64,000 nucleotides of DNA from CAWAVN01 sp963825075 (GCA_963825075.1 CAWGRX010000025.1:62001-126000), one strand, 5' to 3'. Shown: positions 28,931-37,089, counted from the stretch's first letter. Notes: generated from the letters alone by a model not told the origin. Made by a program: numbers and translations.

Positions 28931-28939
28931 TGTTACAAT
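28931..28939 (+). promoter_or_regulatory. candidate extended -10 promoter for the adjacent structured RNA
   Basis: TGTTACAAT gives an extended -10 (TGn plus TACAAT) 7-10 bases before the first stem of the RNA at 28943. No convincing -35 is seen, as expected for an extended -10 site. Confidence 0.35.
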
Positions 28940-28942
28940 TTT

Positions 28943-29063
28943 CTTGCCCGGTGAAACGGAGTTGGGCTCTGCTGGGGAGCAACCCAACGAGGGATAGCCG
29001 GGTCAGGGCGGGAAGAATATCTCCTGCCGGGCCCCGGATTTTTTCAAAACCGGGGGCTTTTTC
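28943..29063 (+). ncRNA. candidate structured small RNA with intrinsic terminator
   Basis: Four helices can be drawn. CCCGG (28947-28951) pairs with CCGGG (28998-29002). GTTGGG (28961-28966) pairs with CCCAAC (28983-28988), with an inner CTC/GAG pair. GGCGGG (29007-29012) pairs with CCTGCC (29023-29028) around a 10-base loop. A terminator stem CCCCGG (29032-29037) / CCGGGG (29050-29055) is followed by a T-run. No protein frame fits. It matches no RNA family I can name. It lies just beyond the 3' end of an IS110 transposase, so an element-encoded guide RNA on either strand is an alternative. Confidence 0.5.
29032..29063 (+). terminator. intrinsic terminator ending the structured RNA
   Basis: The stem CCCCGG...CCGGGG has a 12-base loop and is followed by GCTTTTTCATTT, a plus-strand Rho-independent terminator. 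It faces the 3' end of the IS110 transposase gene. Confidence 0.65.
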
Positions 29064-29106
29064 ATTTGCATTCTTTTTGTCCTGCCATGCCTTAAAAAAC
29101 CCATCG

Positions 29107-30240
29107 TCAAGCCACCTTTCGTTTTCGCTCCGCTTTGATCTCGTCGAACTCATCGACAAGTTCGTCGAGTTCTTGCGAGCGGGCCGCGTGCCACATCGTA
29201 ATCGCCAGCTTTCGCATCACGGCCACAATCGCCACTTTGCTCCGCTTCTGCGTGCCGCGCTTGATGCGTTCATAGGTGTCCTTCCACTTGTCCGTGCATC
29301 GGATCGCCGTCCAGGCCGCCTGGCACAACACATGCCGCACCTGAGAGGGTCCCTGACGCGTGATCCGTCCTTTGCGATCGTCGCATTCGCCCGATTCAAA
29401 TGCGGACGGGGCCAGGCCCAGATAGGCCGCCAACTGCCGACGGTTGGCAAAGCGATTCAGGTCGCCGATCTCGGTCAGAAAGATCATTGCCGTCAACGTG
29501 CCCACGCCCTTCATCAATTTGAGTTTGCGAAACGCGTTGGCATAGCGCTTTTTCTTGGCAAGTTCCCCGATGACCTTGTCCAAGGTTTTCAGCTGCTCAG
29601 AATACGAGACGTACAACTCGACGAGGCCCGCCAACACAGCCCGCACACCCGGCAGCAGATGCCCCTCGTCACCGGCGGCAACCGCCGACAGCCAGGCCAC
29701 GCTCCGCTTCGACCAGTCGCCGCTGTTGGTGAACCACGCGGGAAACGACAATTTGGACCGTTTGGCCAAACAACGAATCTGGTTTTTGATCTGCGTCCGC
29801 TGCCTCGCCAACGACAACCGCAACCGCAGCGGCTCGCGGTCGTCGCGGGTCTCGGGATCGGGAACCCAGACCGCCGGCAACTTGCGTCCCGCCAACACCG
29901 AGGCCCGCACCTCATCCAGAATCATCTCGGCATCCTTCTCGTCCGTCTTGTTCTTTCGCCGATGCGTCGTGTGCGGCAGATGCGTCGGCGCCAAGACGTG
30001 ACACTCGACGCCGGCCTCCGTCAGATCGTCATACAAGCCGAACCCCGATCCGCTCGCCTCGTAAGCGAACACGATCCGCTGAGAATCGCGCTCCCGCGCA
30101 AACTCCTTCAGCCATTCGATCATCTCCGCCGCATCGGATGTCTGAAAAGATTTCTTCACCGGCTTGCCCTTGTCGACGGCAACCTTCAAAAGCATCGAAC
30201 AATCGTGCAAATCACACCCAATCATGGTAACCTTGCTCAT
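29107..30240 (-). CDS. IS110-family transposase (DEDD recombinase)
   Basis: A 377-residue recombinase. The N-terminal DEDD/RuvC-like domain contains IGCDLHDCSM (first Asp), FAYEASGSGFGLYDDL (Glu) and KTDEKDAEMI (Asp pair). A coiled middle section is followed by the C-terminal Tnp20 domain: LKLMKGVGTLTAMIFLTEIG, RQLAAYLGLAPS and RITRQGPSQVRHVLCQAAW, which carries the catalytic serine region. The gene is intact, so the element may be active. IS110-family elements lack classical terminal inverted repeats and use an element-encoded bridge RNA. The 600-base noncoding stretch beyond its 3' end is longer than the 5' one, which suggests the IS1111-like layout. Confidence 0.95.
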   Translation of the reverse strand: MSKVTMIGCDLHDCSMLLKVAVDKGKPVKKSFQTSDAAEMIEWLKEFARERDSQRIVFAYEASGSGFGLYDDLTEAGVECHVLAPTHLPHTTHRRKNKTDEKDAEMILDEVRASVLAGRKLPAVWVPDPETRDDREPLRLRLSLARQRTQIKNQIRCLAKRSKLSFPAWFTNSGDWSKRSVAWLSAVAAGDEGHLLPGVRAVLAGLVELYVSYSEQLKTLDKVIGELAKKKRYANAFRKLKLMKGVGTLTAMIFLTEIGDLNRFANRRQLAAYLGLAPSAFESGECDDRKGRITRQGPSQVRHVLCQAAWTAIRCTDKWKDTYERIKRGTQKRSKVAIVAVMRKLAITMWHAARSQELDELVDEFDEIKAERKRKVA

Positions 30241-30435
30241 GGCCAGTCCTCGCTGAAAAGAATCGTTAGAAACCGATCACTATTAAGCGAGTGTACTGGC
30301 CTTTCTTACGTCCCGACAACTGGTCTCTACATGATGACTTCGGCGTAAAGACGAAGTCAGCGAAAGTGTTGCCCATGTTGCCAACGGGATTCCTAAGCAG
30401 CGTTAAAACATTCTTTACGAATCATACGTGTCGAA

Positions 30436-30480
30436 CCTATCGTCTATCGTCTATCCTCCATCCTCCAACCTCTATCCTCA
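30436..30480 (-). repeat. single arm of the GGATAGAGGTTGGAGG repeat family
   Basis: CTATCCTCCATCCTCCAACC followed by TCTATCCTCA matches the right arms at 6059-6131 and 57821-57898. The stop codon of the beta-propeller gene (30478-30480) falls inside this repeat arm, so the repeat fixes the end of the protein. Confidence 0.65.
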
Positions 30481-33400
30481 TTCAACGCCGCCGGGGAGTA
30501 GGGTTTCGATTCGATAGAGGCTGCCGTCGATACTGGGAGCGAGGATATAATCGCCAAACACCAAAGGCGTGCCGGCGAGGGTCTGGCCGATGGAGGATTG
30601 GTTTTGGATATTGCCGGTGCCCGCATCCACGGTGAGCACCTCGCCGTTTTGTTTGGCCACGAGCAGGATCGGTCCCAACGATAAAGGCGAACCCGCCAGG
30701 CCGCTGCCTCCCAGCGAAAGCGACCAGAGTTTTTTGGGTTCCGGGGAGATTTCGTAAGCCGTGAGTTCCGAGCGGTTGGTCTCAACATAAAGCCGGCCGT
30801 CCACCATCCACAGTGCGCCCGTCGCATCGCCGCCCAAGGCGGTGCTGCCCAGCGGCTGAAACGTTTGCCCGTCCAAGACGTGCAGTTGGCGGTCGGCGTC
30901 GGCCAGGATAACCACGCCTTCGAATACCGCGAATGGCACGTTCACGGGCGACTTGAGCGCAAGCTTGCGGGCTTCGAACAAATGGCTCACCGGGTCGGTG
31001 CGAAACTGAATGCGAAGCAGCGACCCCGCGCTGTCCACCGCGATCAGTTGATCTTCGTCAAGGCGTTCCAGGTGCATCCATTCTGTCGGCCGCTGGTTTT
31101 TGGGCGGATTGACCGTGACTTTCCGCGTGTAATCGTCCACGCGCGGCCCCCCCGGTTTGACGGGGATGTACCTGAGCCGGCCTTCCATCGGCAGCACCAT
31201 CCCGCCGTGCATGGCGACGGGTTTTGTCTGGAGGGCCGCGGGAATGTCGAAGCCTCGCTGCAATTGCCCGGCGGGGGTGACAAACCAGACCCGCGGTTCT
31301 TTCCCGCCTGCATAGGCAAACAGCGAGCCGTCTTCAAGCGGCATGGCCCCCAGGGGGGAATCCAGTTCGGGCGGCAGGTTGAGCGTGACCGAGGGCGTTT
31401 GCTGGAACGGCGGAGCCTTGTCCGCATCGGCGAACGCCGACTTGGGCAGCCGATACACATGGCCGTCTTCGTTCACGCAAACGAGGTTCTCGCCTCCGCT
31501 CCACGCCAAAAGCCGGGATCCCATCGTCAGGCCCCAGTTGCTTTTGAGGGTCTCCAGATGAATTTGCGTGAGCAACGAGGAACTGGAATAGGGGCGATGC
31601 CGGGCGATAAACAGGTTGTCGCCGAGTTGCTGAAGCGGCTGCGCGGTGACGCCAACCGCGAGGGGTTCGCCCACGAGATCCAGCACGCCGGAGTTGTTTT
31701 CCATCCGCCGGAGCGCGCTGGTCGCGAGCCAGAGCTGGCCTTCCAAGGCAAACAGGTTCATCGGGCCTTCGTAGGGCGTTTGGAGTTGGTTCGTGTTGAG
31801 GTACGTAATCGGCGGCTGGTCGGAGTTGTCGGAGACCGTGAACACCGAAAACCGCTCGCCGCTGGACGGCACGTAAAGTTGATTGCCCCGGAGCACGGGC
31901 TTGTCGCGGACCTGGCCGGCGAGGCGATAGCTCGCGACCTCTACGATTTGTCTTTCGGGCTGAGCCATGCTGAAAACGCGGAGCAGGCTGCTGTCGCTCC
32001 GGTCGTTTTCGGCGAGGAGTATCAGCGAACCCATTTCGATCAGCGGAGCATCAATGGTGGAGGTCGCGGGGGCGCTCACGGTGCCGCGCTTGTGCCCGAC
32101 GTGGCTGACTTGGACGCAGGCAAATTCCTGAAGGGCCACGGTGTAGATCAGTTCCCGGTCGCCCACCGCGATCAAGTGTTGCCCTTTGGGAGCCGCGATG
32201 GGCGGCGAGAGCAAGGGCTGCGAAAAGTGAAGCACTCCCGTGACCCGGCCGGTTTCCAGGTCGATCTTATACAGCCGATTCGTCGTGCTCGCCAAATAAA
32301 TTTGACCGCCCTCTACCAACGGGGCACCGGCGGCGGAATCGTTCAAAGCCAACCGCCAGAGCAATTTGCCGGAACGTTCTTCGAGAGCCACCAACTCCCG
32401 GCGATTGGTGTCGAACACCAACACGCCCGGCGTCGCGGTCGCGATGGGGATCGGGAAGAACGGCGAATCCAGACCGATGCACCTCCGCCAAATCGGCGCA
32501 CCGGTCGCGCTGTCCACGCCGTAGCAACACCCTTTGACGATGCCGAAGATCGTGCGGAATTCGGACTCTTGATCGCTTCGCGTCCGCGTGTGCGTGATAA
32601 ACGACACCGGTGCCGGCACAGGGGAAGCATGATCCTCGGTGGAAGCCGCGAGTTCCGGCTGTTCCGCGGTGACCAGGGATTTTTCGGTGTTCAAGGTTTT
32701 TTGCAGCAAAGCCGCGACCTTGCGGTTGGTTTTGACGTCGGGATAGCGCGCCAGCAGTTCTTCCCGAACGTGGAGCGCGACCAAAGGCTGGGGTGGAACG
32801 GCGACGAGCGCTTTTTCGATCCGGGCCACGGCGGCATCGTAGGTTTCCTGTTTGACGACGGCATCGCGGGCGGCGACGAGCAGCCGATTCACCTGGCCCG
32901 CGAACTCCTCGGTTTCCGGCCCTTGCGGACTAAGCCGCTGATAGAGCAACAGCGCCTTGGGGGGGATTTCGAGCAAGGACCGCTCGCGGAGCCCGGCCGC
33001 GGTCTTGGCGGAGCCGACGGCAATTTCGCGGGCGTATTTCCGCAAGTCGTCTTTGACGTTTTCGTACTCTTCCTCGTCCTTGAAGTCGCGGATGAAGTTT
33101 TGTAGCTCTTCCAAACCCTTGGGCCAATCGGGGGCGGCTCCGGAGATGTGCTTGAGGATTTTCGCCTTGCCCTCGCCGATCCGCGCCTTCGGTAAGAGCT
33201 TATGCGTGGGATAGACGTTCTCAAAATCTTGAAACAGCAAAATCGCCTGGGCATACCGGCCTTCATCGAGCGCGGCTTGGGCCGTGTTGAAGGCCTTTTG
33301 CGAACTCTGCCGGCCGATGATGAACCACAAAATCCCCCCGACCAACAACAGCAAAAGCGTGCCGCCGAACAAACCCAGCACGACCGGCGATTGGAGAACA

Positions 33401-33708
33401 TCCTGCTCGCCGGGCCGGACCGGACGCGGGCGCAAACGCTCACGGAACTTTCCCACGGCAGACGCCTTGGGTTGCCCGTCCGTTTCGGGCTTTTTGCCGG
33501 CACCGCGGCGGCGGGTTTTGCGGCCCCGTCCGTCCTCATCTTCCTCGTCCCAATCGTCCTCGTCGATCAGGTCCTCATCGTCCAGATCGACTTCGCCGTC
33601 CTCTTCGACGAAATCCTCATCTTCAAATTCGACATCATCCTGATAGAGGTCCGCAAACTCTTCCCCCTTTCGGTTGAATGGTCGTTTCGGTTTGGGGTCT
33701 TTGGCCAT
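30478..33708 (-). CDS. membrane-anchored PQQ-type beta-propeller protein with TPR-like region
   Basis: A 1076-residue protein. Residues 1-65 are extremely acidic (DEDLIDEDDWDEEDEDG) and then basic (RGRKTRRRGAGKK), consistent with a cytoplasmic tail. One helix near residue 115 is VVLGLFGGTLLLLLVGGILW. A TPR-like helical stretch (about 135-330: AFNTAQAALDEGRYAQAILL) is followed by a C-terminal domain of PQQ/quinoprotein-type blades to the end (GVLVFDTNRRELVALEERSG, GGQIYLASTTNRLYKIDLET). No PQQ-ligand set is evident, so it is more likely a scaffold like BamB than a dehydrogenase. It lies 250 bases downstream of the ExbD genes on the same strand. Confidence 0.78.
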   Translation of the reverse strand: MAKDPKPKRPFNRKGEEFADLYQDDVEFEDEDFVEEDGEVDLDDEDLIDEDDWDEEDEDGRGRKTRRRGAGKKPETDGQPKASAVGKFRERLRPRPVRPGEQDVLQSPVVLGLFGGTLLLLLVGGILWFIIGRQSSQKAFNTAQAALDEGRYAQAILLFQDFENVYPTHKLLPKARIGEGKAKILKHISGAAPDWPKGLEELQNFIRDFKDEEEYENVKDDLRKYAREIAVGSAKTAAGLRERSLLEIPPKALLLYQRLSPQGPETEEFAGQVNRLLVAARDAVVKQETYDAAVARIEKALVAVPPQPLVALHVREELLARYPDVKTNRKVAALLQKTLNTEKSLVTAEQPELAASTEDHASPVPAPVSFITHTRTRSDQESEFRTIFGIVKGCCYGVDSATGAPIWRRCIGLDSPFFPIPIATATPGVLVFDTNRRELVALEERSGKLLWRLALNDSAAGAPLVEGGQIYLASTTNRLYKIDLETGRVTGVLHFSQPLLSPPIAAPKGQHLIAVGDRELIYTVALQEFACVQVSHVGHKRGTVSAPATSTIDAPLIEMGSLILLAENDRSDSSLLRVFSMAQPERQIVEVASYRLAGQVRDKPVLRGNQLYVPSSGERFSVFTVSDNSDQPPITYLNTNQLQTPYEGPMNLFALEGQLWLATSALRRMENNSGVLDLVGEPLAVGVTAQPLQQLGDNLFIARHRPYSSSSLLTQIHLETLKSNWGLTMGSRLLAWSGGENLVCVNEDGHVYRLPKSAFADADKAPPFQQTPSVTLNLPPELDSPLGAMPLEDGSLFAYAGGKEPRVWFVTPAGQLQRGFDIPAALQTKPVAMHGGMVLPMEGRLRYIPVKPGGPRVDDYTRKVTVNPPKNQRPTEWMHLERLDEDQLIAVDSAGSLLRIQFRTDPVSHLFEARKLALKSPVNVPFAVFEGVVILADADRQLHVLDGQTFQPLGSTALGGDATGALWMVDGRLYVETNRSELTAYEISPEPKKLWSLSLGGSGLAGSPLSLGPILLVAKQNGEVLTVDAGTGNIQNQSSIGQTLAGTPLVFGDYILAPSIDGSLYRIETLLPGGVE

Positions 33709-33785
33709 GATGGGATGTCTCGGGTTTCAAGTGATTCAAATTGCAACGAACGATCGCACGAGTGCGAACGCCGTTCTGCTTTCAC

Positions 33786-33887
33786 GCGGAGGCCACAAAG
33801 GCCACAGTGGCCACAAAGGGGCAAAGGGAAAACCGTTTCACGGCTACCCACTTTGTGGTGTTTGCTCCTGTGTGGCCTTTGCCCCTC
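33786..33887 (+). repeat. inverted repeat of GGCCACAAAGG type
   Basis: The left arm GGCCACAAAGGCCACAGTGG continues to CAAAGGGGCAAAGGG. The right arm contains CCACTTTGTGGTG and TGTGTGGCCTTTGCCCC, roughly its reverse complement. It sits in the 250-base gap between the ExbD-type and beta-propeller genes; a truncated relative is at 14711. Confidence 0.6.
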
Positions 33888-33958
33888 AAAACAAGTCTGA
33901 TTTCAGTCAAAAACTTTCCGGCAAGGGAAGTTCAATTCCAATGGGAAGTTGAATCAAG

Positions 33959-34810
33959 TCATTCCTCGCCGCCGCTCGATGTCGCCAGGCGGATTTTTTG
34001 CATGCCCGCTCCGGTGGCAGCGTCGAAGACTTTTACGAACGTCTCGTGCCGGCATTTGGGGCTGGCTTGGATCACCAGTTCGTTCTTCTGCTCCGTCCTG
34101 AGTTTGTCGCCGAAGATGTCTTCCAACTGGTCAGGATCGCCGACGGGTTCGTCGTCCACGAAGATGCTATCCTGCTCGTCGATCCGCACCATGATCGAGG
34201 TCAGCTCCAACTCTTCCAGATTCTGAATCGTCTGCGCCCCCTTGTTTTCGGGATCGGGCGCGGGCGTTTCGATGGCTTTGGTCATGCTGAAGGAGGCGGT
34301 AATCATGAAGAAGATCAACAACAGAAACGTCACATCGACCATCGGCGTCAGGTCCATCTCTTCCAACTCGGTTTCCGACTTCCGCAGCGTGAATTCTTCT
34401 TCCTCATCCGTTTGACGGTTGGGAAAGATCCGCTCCGGACGAGGCGGCGGCGGGATCGGCGATTCCTCGGGCGTCAATTCGGGAGCCGTCTCCTCCAAAA
34501 TCCGCCGCGGTCGTTCCCGGAACTCCCGCGTGGGGGCCCAGGCTTTTTCGCTTTCGTTTCCAAACTCCTCGGCTTCATATTCCGCTTTTTCCGCTTCGGG
34601 CAGTTCACGGGTGGGCGGCAGTGCGCTTTGTTTTTTCTCCGTTTGGCGAGGTTCGGAATCGGCTTCGTCGTCATCCGTGATCAGCTTGGCTTCGGGAACG
34701 GGCACAATAATCTGCCGCTCGCATTTGGGACAGCGGATCTCCGTGCCCGCCTTGCGGGTGCTCACGCTCAACTTCTGCTGGCAACGATTGCAGCGAAACA
34801 AAATGGGCAT
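33959..34810 (-). CDS. ExbD/TolR-family protein with N-terminal zinc ribbon
   Basis: A 283-residue protein. Residues 1-35 form a zinc ribbon (FRCNRCQQKLSV, then RCPKCERQI), as in MJ0042-type N-termini. A charged, proline-rich linker leads to an ExbD/TolR domain with DLTPMVDVTFLLLIFFMIT at about residue 155, whose Asp is the proton-relay residue of the family. A C-terminal periplasmic ExbD fold follows (IMVRIDEQDSIFVDDEPVGD). Ordinary ExbD proteins are about 140 residues, so the cytoplasmic zinc-ribbon extension is unusual. It follows the standard ExbD gene by 40 bases in the same transcription unit. Confidence 0.88.
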   Translation of the reverse strand: MPILFRCNRCQQKLSVSTRKAGTEIRCPKCERQIIVPVPEAKLITDDDEADSEPRQTEKKQSALPPTRELPEAEKAEYEAEEFGNESEKAWAPTREFRERPRRILEETAPELTPEESPIPPPPRPERIFPNRQTDEEEEFTLRKSETELEEMDLTPMVDVTFLLLIFFMITASFSMTKAIETPAPDPENKGAQTIQNLEELELTSIMVRIDEQDSIFVDDEPVGDPDQLEDIFGDKLRTEQKNELVIQASPKCRHETFVKVFDAATGAGMQKIRLATSSGGEE

Positions 34811-34850
34811 AACGGTTTGGCGATTCGCTTTTTTCTTTTTGCCTTTGTGA

Positions 34851-35312
34851 CTACTTCGTCTTATCTTTGACTTCCATGTCGAATTCGACGCCTTCGACTT
34901 CGTTGGCTTTCCGCATGACTTTCAAAATCACGCCGTGGAGCACGTCCCGGTCGGCTTTCAGGATCACGCGGTTCTTTCCTTTGGCGATGCCCGCTTCCAC
35001 GTCGGCTTTCACATCGTCCAACGTGCCTTCTTTGCCATCGCTCAGAATGACCGTCGGTGGGGCCGAGGGATCTTCGGGCCGATTGATGGTCAGAATCGTG
35101 GCGGTGCTGGAGTCCACTTTCTCCCCGTGCTTGGCGGGCGGGACATCGAGTTCCCGCTTGCTCTGCATCGTCGAAGTGACCATGAAGAAAATCAACAACA
35201 GGAACACCACGTCGATCATGGGGGTGATGTCGAGGTCCGCTTCGGAGTCGGCGCGTTTTTTGTTGGCGAGGCTGTCTTCTTCGCCGCCGAACGATGCGCT
35301 GTGCCGCTTCAT
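34851..35312 (-). CDS. ExbD/TolR biopolymer transport protein
   Basis: A 153-residue inner-membrane protein with one helix containing the proton-path Asp (DITPMIDVVFLLLIFFMVT) and a C-terminal periplasmic domain (VILKADRDVLHGVILKVMRK). It works with ExbB/TolQ-type channels to turn the proton gradient into envelope force. Its start overlaps the stop of the upstream ExbB/TolQ gene by four bases, so they are translationally coupled. A second, longer ExbD follows. Confidence 0.93.
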   Translation of the reverse strand: MKRHSASFGGEEDSLANKKRADSEADLDITPMIDVVFLLLIFFMVTSTMQSKRELDVPPAKHGEKVDSSTATILTINRPEDPSAPPTVILSDGKEGTLDDVKADVEAGIAKGKNRVILKADRDVLHGVILKVMRKANEVEGVEFDMEVKDKTK

Positions 35313-35995
35313 ACCCGGGCCCCTTCCGCCGGCTGCGCGAAGGGAGCGGCCCCGCCCGCTGCCTGCGTTTCTTCGACATCTTCCAGGAACTGGCCCAGAT
35401 CGTGCTGCACCGAGTCTTGAAGTTTGCCGATGCGAATGTGAATCAAGTTTCCCGCCAGCACCAGGGGAATCGCGATCACCAGGCCCAAAGCCGTGGTCAA
35501 GAGAGCGAAGCTGATGTCGTTGGCGAGTTTGGTGGGATCGGTGCCGCCCTGCGACGAGGCGATCTTGGCAAACGCGTTAATCATACCGAGTACCGTGCCC
35601 AACAGCCCCAGCATCGGGGCGCTTTTCACGATGGTCGCAATCCAGGACGTTCCGTATTCCAAAGAGGCCAGGATGTCTCGCTCGAATTTCTCCGCGAGGA
35701 GCTTTCGGAGTTTGCTCATCGGGCGGTTGATGTTCTGAACCGCCACCAGCACCAACTGCGGGACGGCTTTGCTCCAATGCTCCGGCGAATCGCAGAGGTC
35801 GGCGACGGCGTTCAAATCCCGCTGGGCCAGGCTGTCGCGCACATCGTCCAAAAACTGATCGGCCGCGGCCGACGAGGGAAATCGTTTTTGCCGAATCCGA
35901 AACAGCAGCAAAATCACCCAAAACATTCCAAACAGGGCCGTGAGGGCCATCGCCACATAAATCGCATTCGCGGCTAAAACGAGAATATCGTCCAT
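35309..35995 (-). CDS. MotA/TolQ/ExbB proton channel protein
   Basis: A 228-residue protein with an N-terminal helix (AIYVAMALTALFGMFWVILL) and the two conserved C-terminal helices (IVKSAPMLGLLGTVLGMINA and ISFALLTTALGLVIAIPLVL), including the conserved Gly/Thr/Pro pattern of the channel. It forms the stator with the two ExbD proteins encoded directly downstream. It lies 57 bases after the TonB-like gene. One operon is likely. Confidence 0.92.
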   Translation of the reverse strand: MDDILVLAANAIYVAMALTALFGMFWVILLLFRIRQKRFPSSAAADQFLDDVRDSLAQRDLNAVADLCDSPEHWSKAVPQLVLVAVQNINRPMSKLRKLLAEKFERDILASLEYGTSWIATIVKSAPMLGLLGTVLGMINAFAKIASSQGGTDPTKLANDISFALLTTALGLVIAIPLVLAGNLIHIRIGKLQDSVQHDLGQFLEDVEETQAAGGAAPFAQPAEGARV

Positions 35996-36052
35996 CAGCA
36001 GTCCAGGTGTCGATTCGATAGGGAAAGGGAAACAAACGCTCTGGGGGCAGAG

Positions 36053-36982
36053 CTACTGAAAATAGGTTTGGCGAGTGACGACGAATTTGTAGCCGTCGCC
36101 TTCGCGCTCCACGACGAAATAGGTCCGGCGGATTTGCTCGACGGGGCGTTTGCGGTAGCCCACTTCCAATCGGGCCAGATTTTGTTCGACGGGCGCGGGG
36201 TAGAAGTGAAAAATCGTGCCGCGGCGGGCGTCGATGCCGGCTTTTTGAAACAGCTTGATGTCGGCCGCTTTCCGCCCGCCTCCCTGCCAGGTCATGTAGA
36301 GCCGTTTTTCGTTTTTGCCGCTGCCCACGGTCTTTTGATCGGGCTTGGGCTTCGTAAAATTCCAGACGTAAAGCAGCCGTCCGTCCGTGGTCAATAACCC
36401 GAATTGAATCTTGAAGAAATCCAACTGCTGGGCGTAGGTGTCGATCGTGCCCGAGTCGGAAAACCGCACGAACCACCGCTGCTCGCGAGGCAGACCGGCT
36501 CCGTTGCCTCCGTTTCCCAACGGCCGCCGGCCGGTGCCCGTGGCGCTGCCGGTCTTGCCCTTGTTCGTGAAATCCACCTCGAATTGTTGCGGGGCTTGGG
36601 ACGTCGCCTGATCGGAGACATCAATCACGTTGTCCAAGGTCTCCTGCATTTCGGTGACTTCGGATTCCACATCCGTGAGGGACGGATCCTGCGTCGGTGG
36701 TTCGGGAGAATCCACCTTCAAAGTTTCGTCGGGGGAACCGTCTTCCGCCCCACCGGGAACCTCCACGAGTTCGAGGGCCACGTGGTCTTCCACCTTGGGT
36801 TCCAACTGCGAAAGATACAGAATGAACAGGTAAACCACGCCGATGACGAGCGCCAACACGATCGCCAGCATAAAGGCCCGCACGTTGTCGTAGCGGGTCA
36901 CGCCGAGCACCGGCTCTTTCGCGCGATCTCGCCCGCCGGACGATTTCGGAGCGCGGGGAGGAGGGGCGGTTTTCGTAGCCAT
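36053..36982 (-). CDS. TonB-like single-helix energy-coupling partner (uncharacterised)
   Basis: A 309-residue protein with a short cytoplasmic start, one helix near residues 33-58 (RAFMLAIVLALVIGVVYLFI), a long acidic/proline-rich periplasmic linker, a Gly-rich hinge (RRPLGNGGNGAGLP) and a C-terminal globular domain (WFVRFSDSGTIDTYAQQLDF). The topology and its position before ExbB/ExbD suggest a TonB/TolA-type effector. However, I cannot see the TonB C-terminal signature, so the family is open. A 10-bp palindrome lies 87 bases upstream of its start. Confidence 0.6.
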   Translation of the reverse strand: MATKTAPPPRAPKSSGGRDRAKEPVLGVTRYDNVRAFMLAIVLALVIGVVYLFILYLSQLEPKVEDHVALELVEVPGGAEDGSPDETLKVDSPEPPTQDPSLTDVESEVTEMQETLDNVIDVSDQATSQAPQQFEVDFTNKGKTGSATGTGRRPLGNGGNGAGLPREQRWFVRFSDSGTIDTYAQQLDFFKIQFGLLTTDGRLLYVWNFTKPKPDQKTVGSGKNEKRLYMTWQGGGRKAADIKLFQKAGIDARRGTIFHFYPAPVEQNLARLEVGYRKRPVEQIRRTYFVVEREGDGYKFVVTRQTYFQ

Positions 36983-37068
36983 GGGGGTTCACCCAAATCG
37001 CAAAAGGGCTATCAGGATCAAGCCCGTGTTCTATCCGCTTTCGAGGATTGGAAATGAGGATAACGACA

Positions 37069-37089
37069 ATGTTCAAAGGCTTTGAACAT
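37069..37089. promoter_or_regulatory. perfect palindrome upstream of the ExbB/ExbD operon
   Basis: ATGTTCAAAG (37069-37078) and CTTTGAACAT (37080-37089) are perfect 10-bp arms around one base. It lies 87 bases upstream of the TonB-like gene start and 99 bases beyond the SGNH gene stop. It has no T-tract, so an operator for a dimeric regulator is more likely than a terminator. Confidence 0.45.

Larger units (their letters stand above)
28660..30337 (-). mobile_element. IS110-family insertion sequence (approximate limits)
   Basis: The limits are inferred, not seen as termini. The element must contain the transposase gene at 29107-30240 and probably noncoding sequence at both ends. The flanking 13-mers CTTTACGCCGAAG (28642-28654) and CTTCGGCGTAAAG (30338-30350) look like the two halves of a host palindromic repeat that was split by the insertion. 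I therefore place the ends just inside them. True ends could differ by more than 100 bases. Confidence 0.4.

Noticed and set aside
28943..29063. Signal recognition particle RNA or a cobalamin riboswitch
   Set aside because: A GGUCAGG segment and a CUCCUGCC segment are weakly suggestive, but the SRP tetraloop context (GUCCGGAAGGAAGCAGC) and the B12-box are not present, and no downstream gene is in the right orientation for a riboswitch.
28519..30348. A 609-residue plus-strand open frame over the IS110 element
   Set aside because: It is antisense to an intact transposase with clear catalytic motifs, starts in a repeat and has Arg/His-rich composition typical of an antisense shadow.
30865..33105. 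A 746-residue plus-strand open frame
   Set aside because: It is antisense to the beta-propeller gene and has no domain or ribosome site; high GC makes such frames common.
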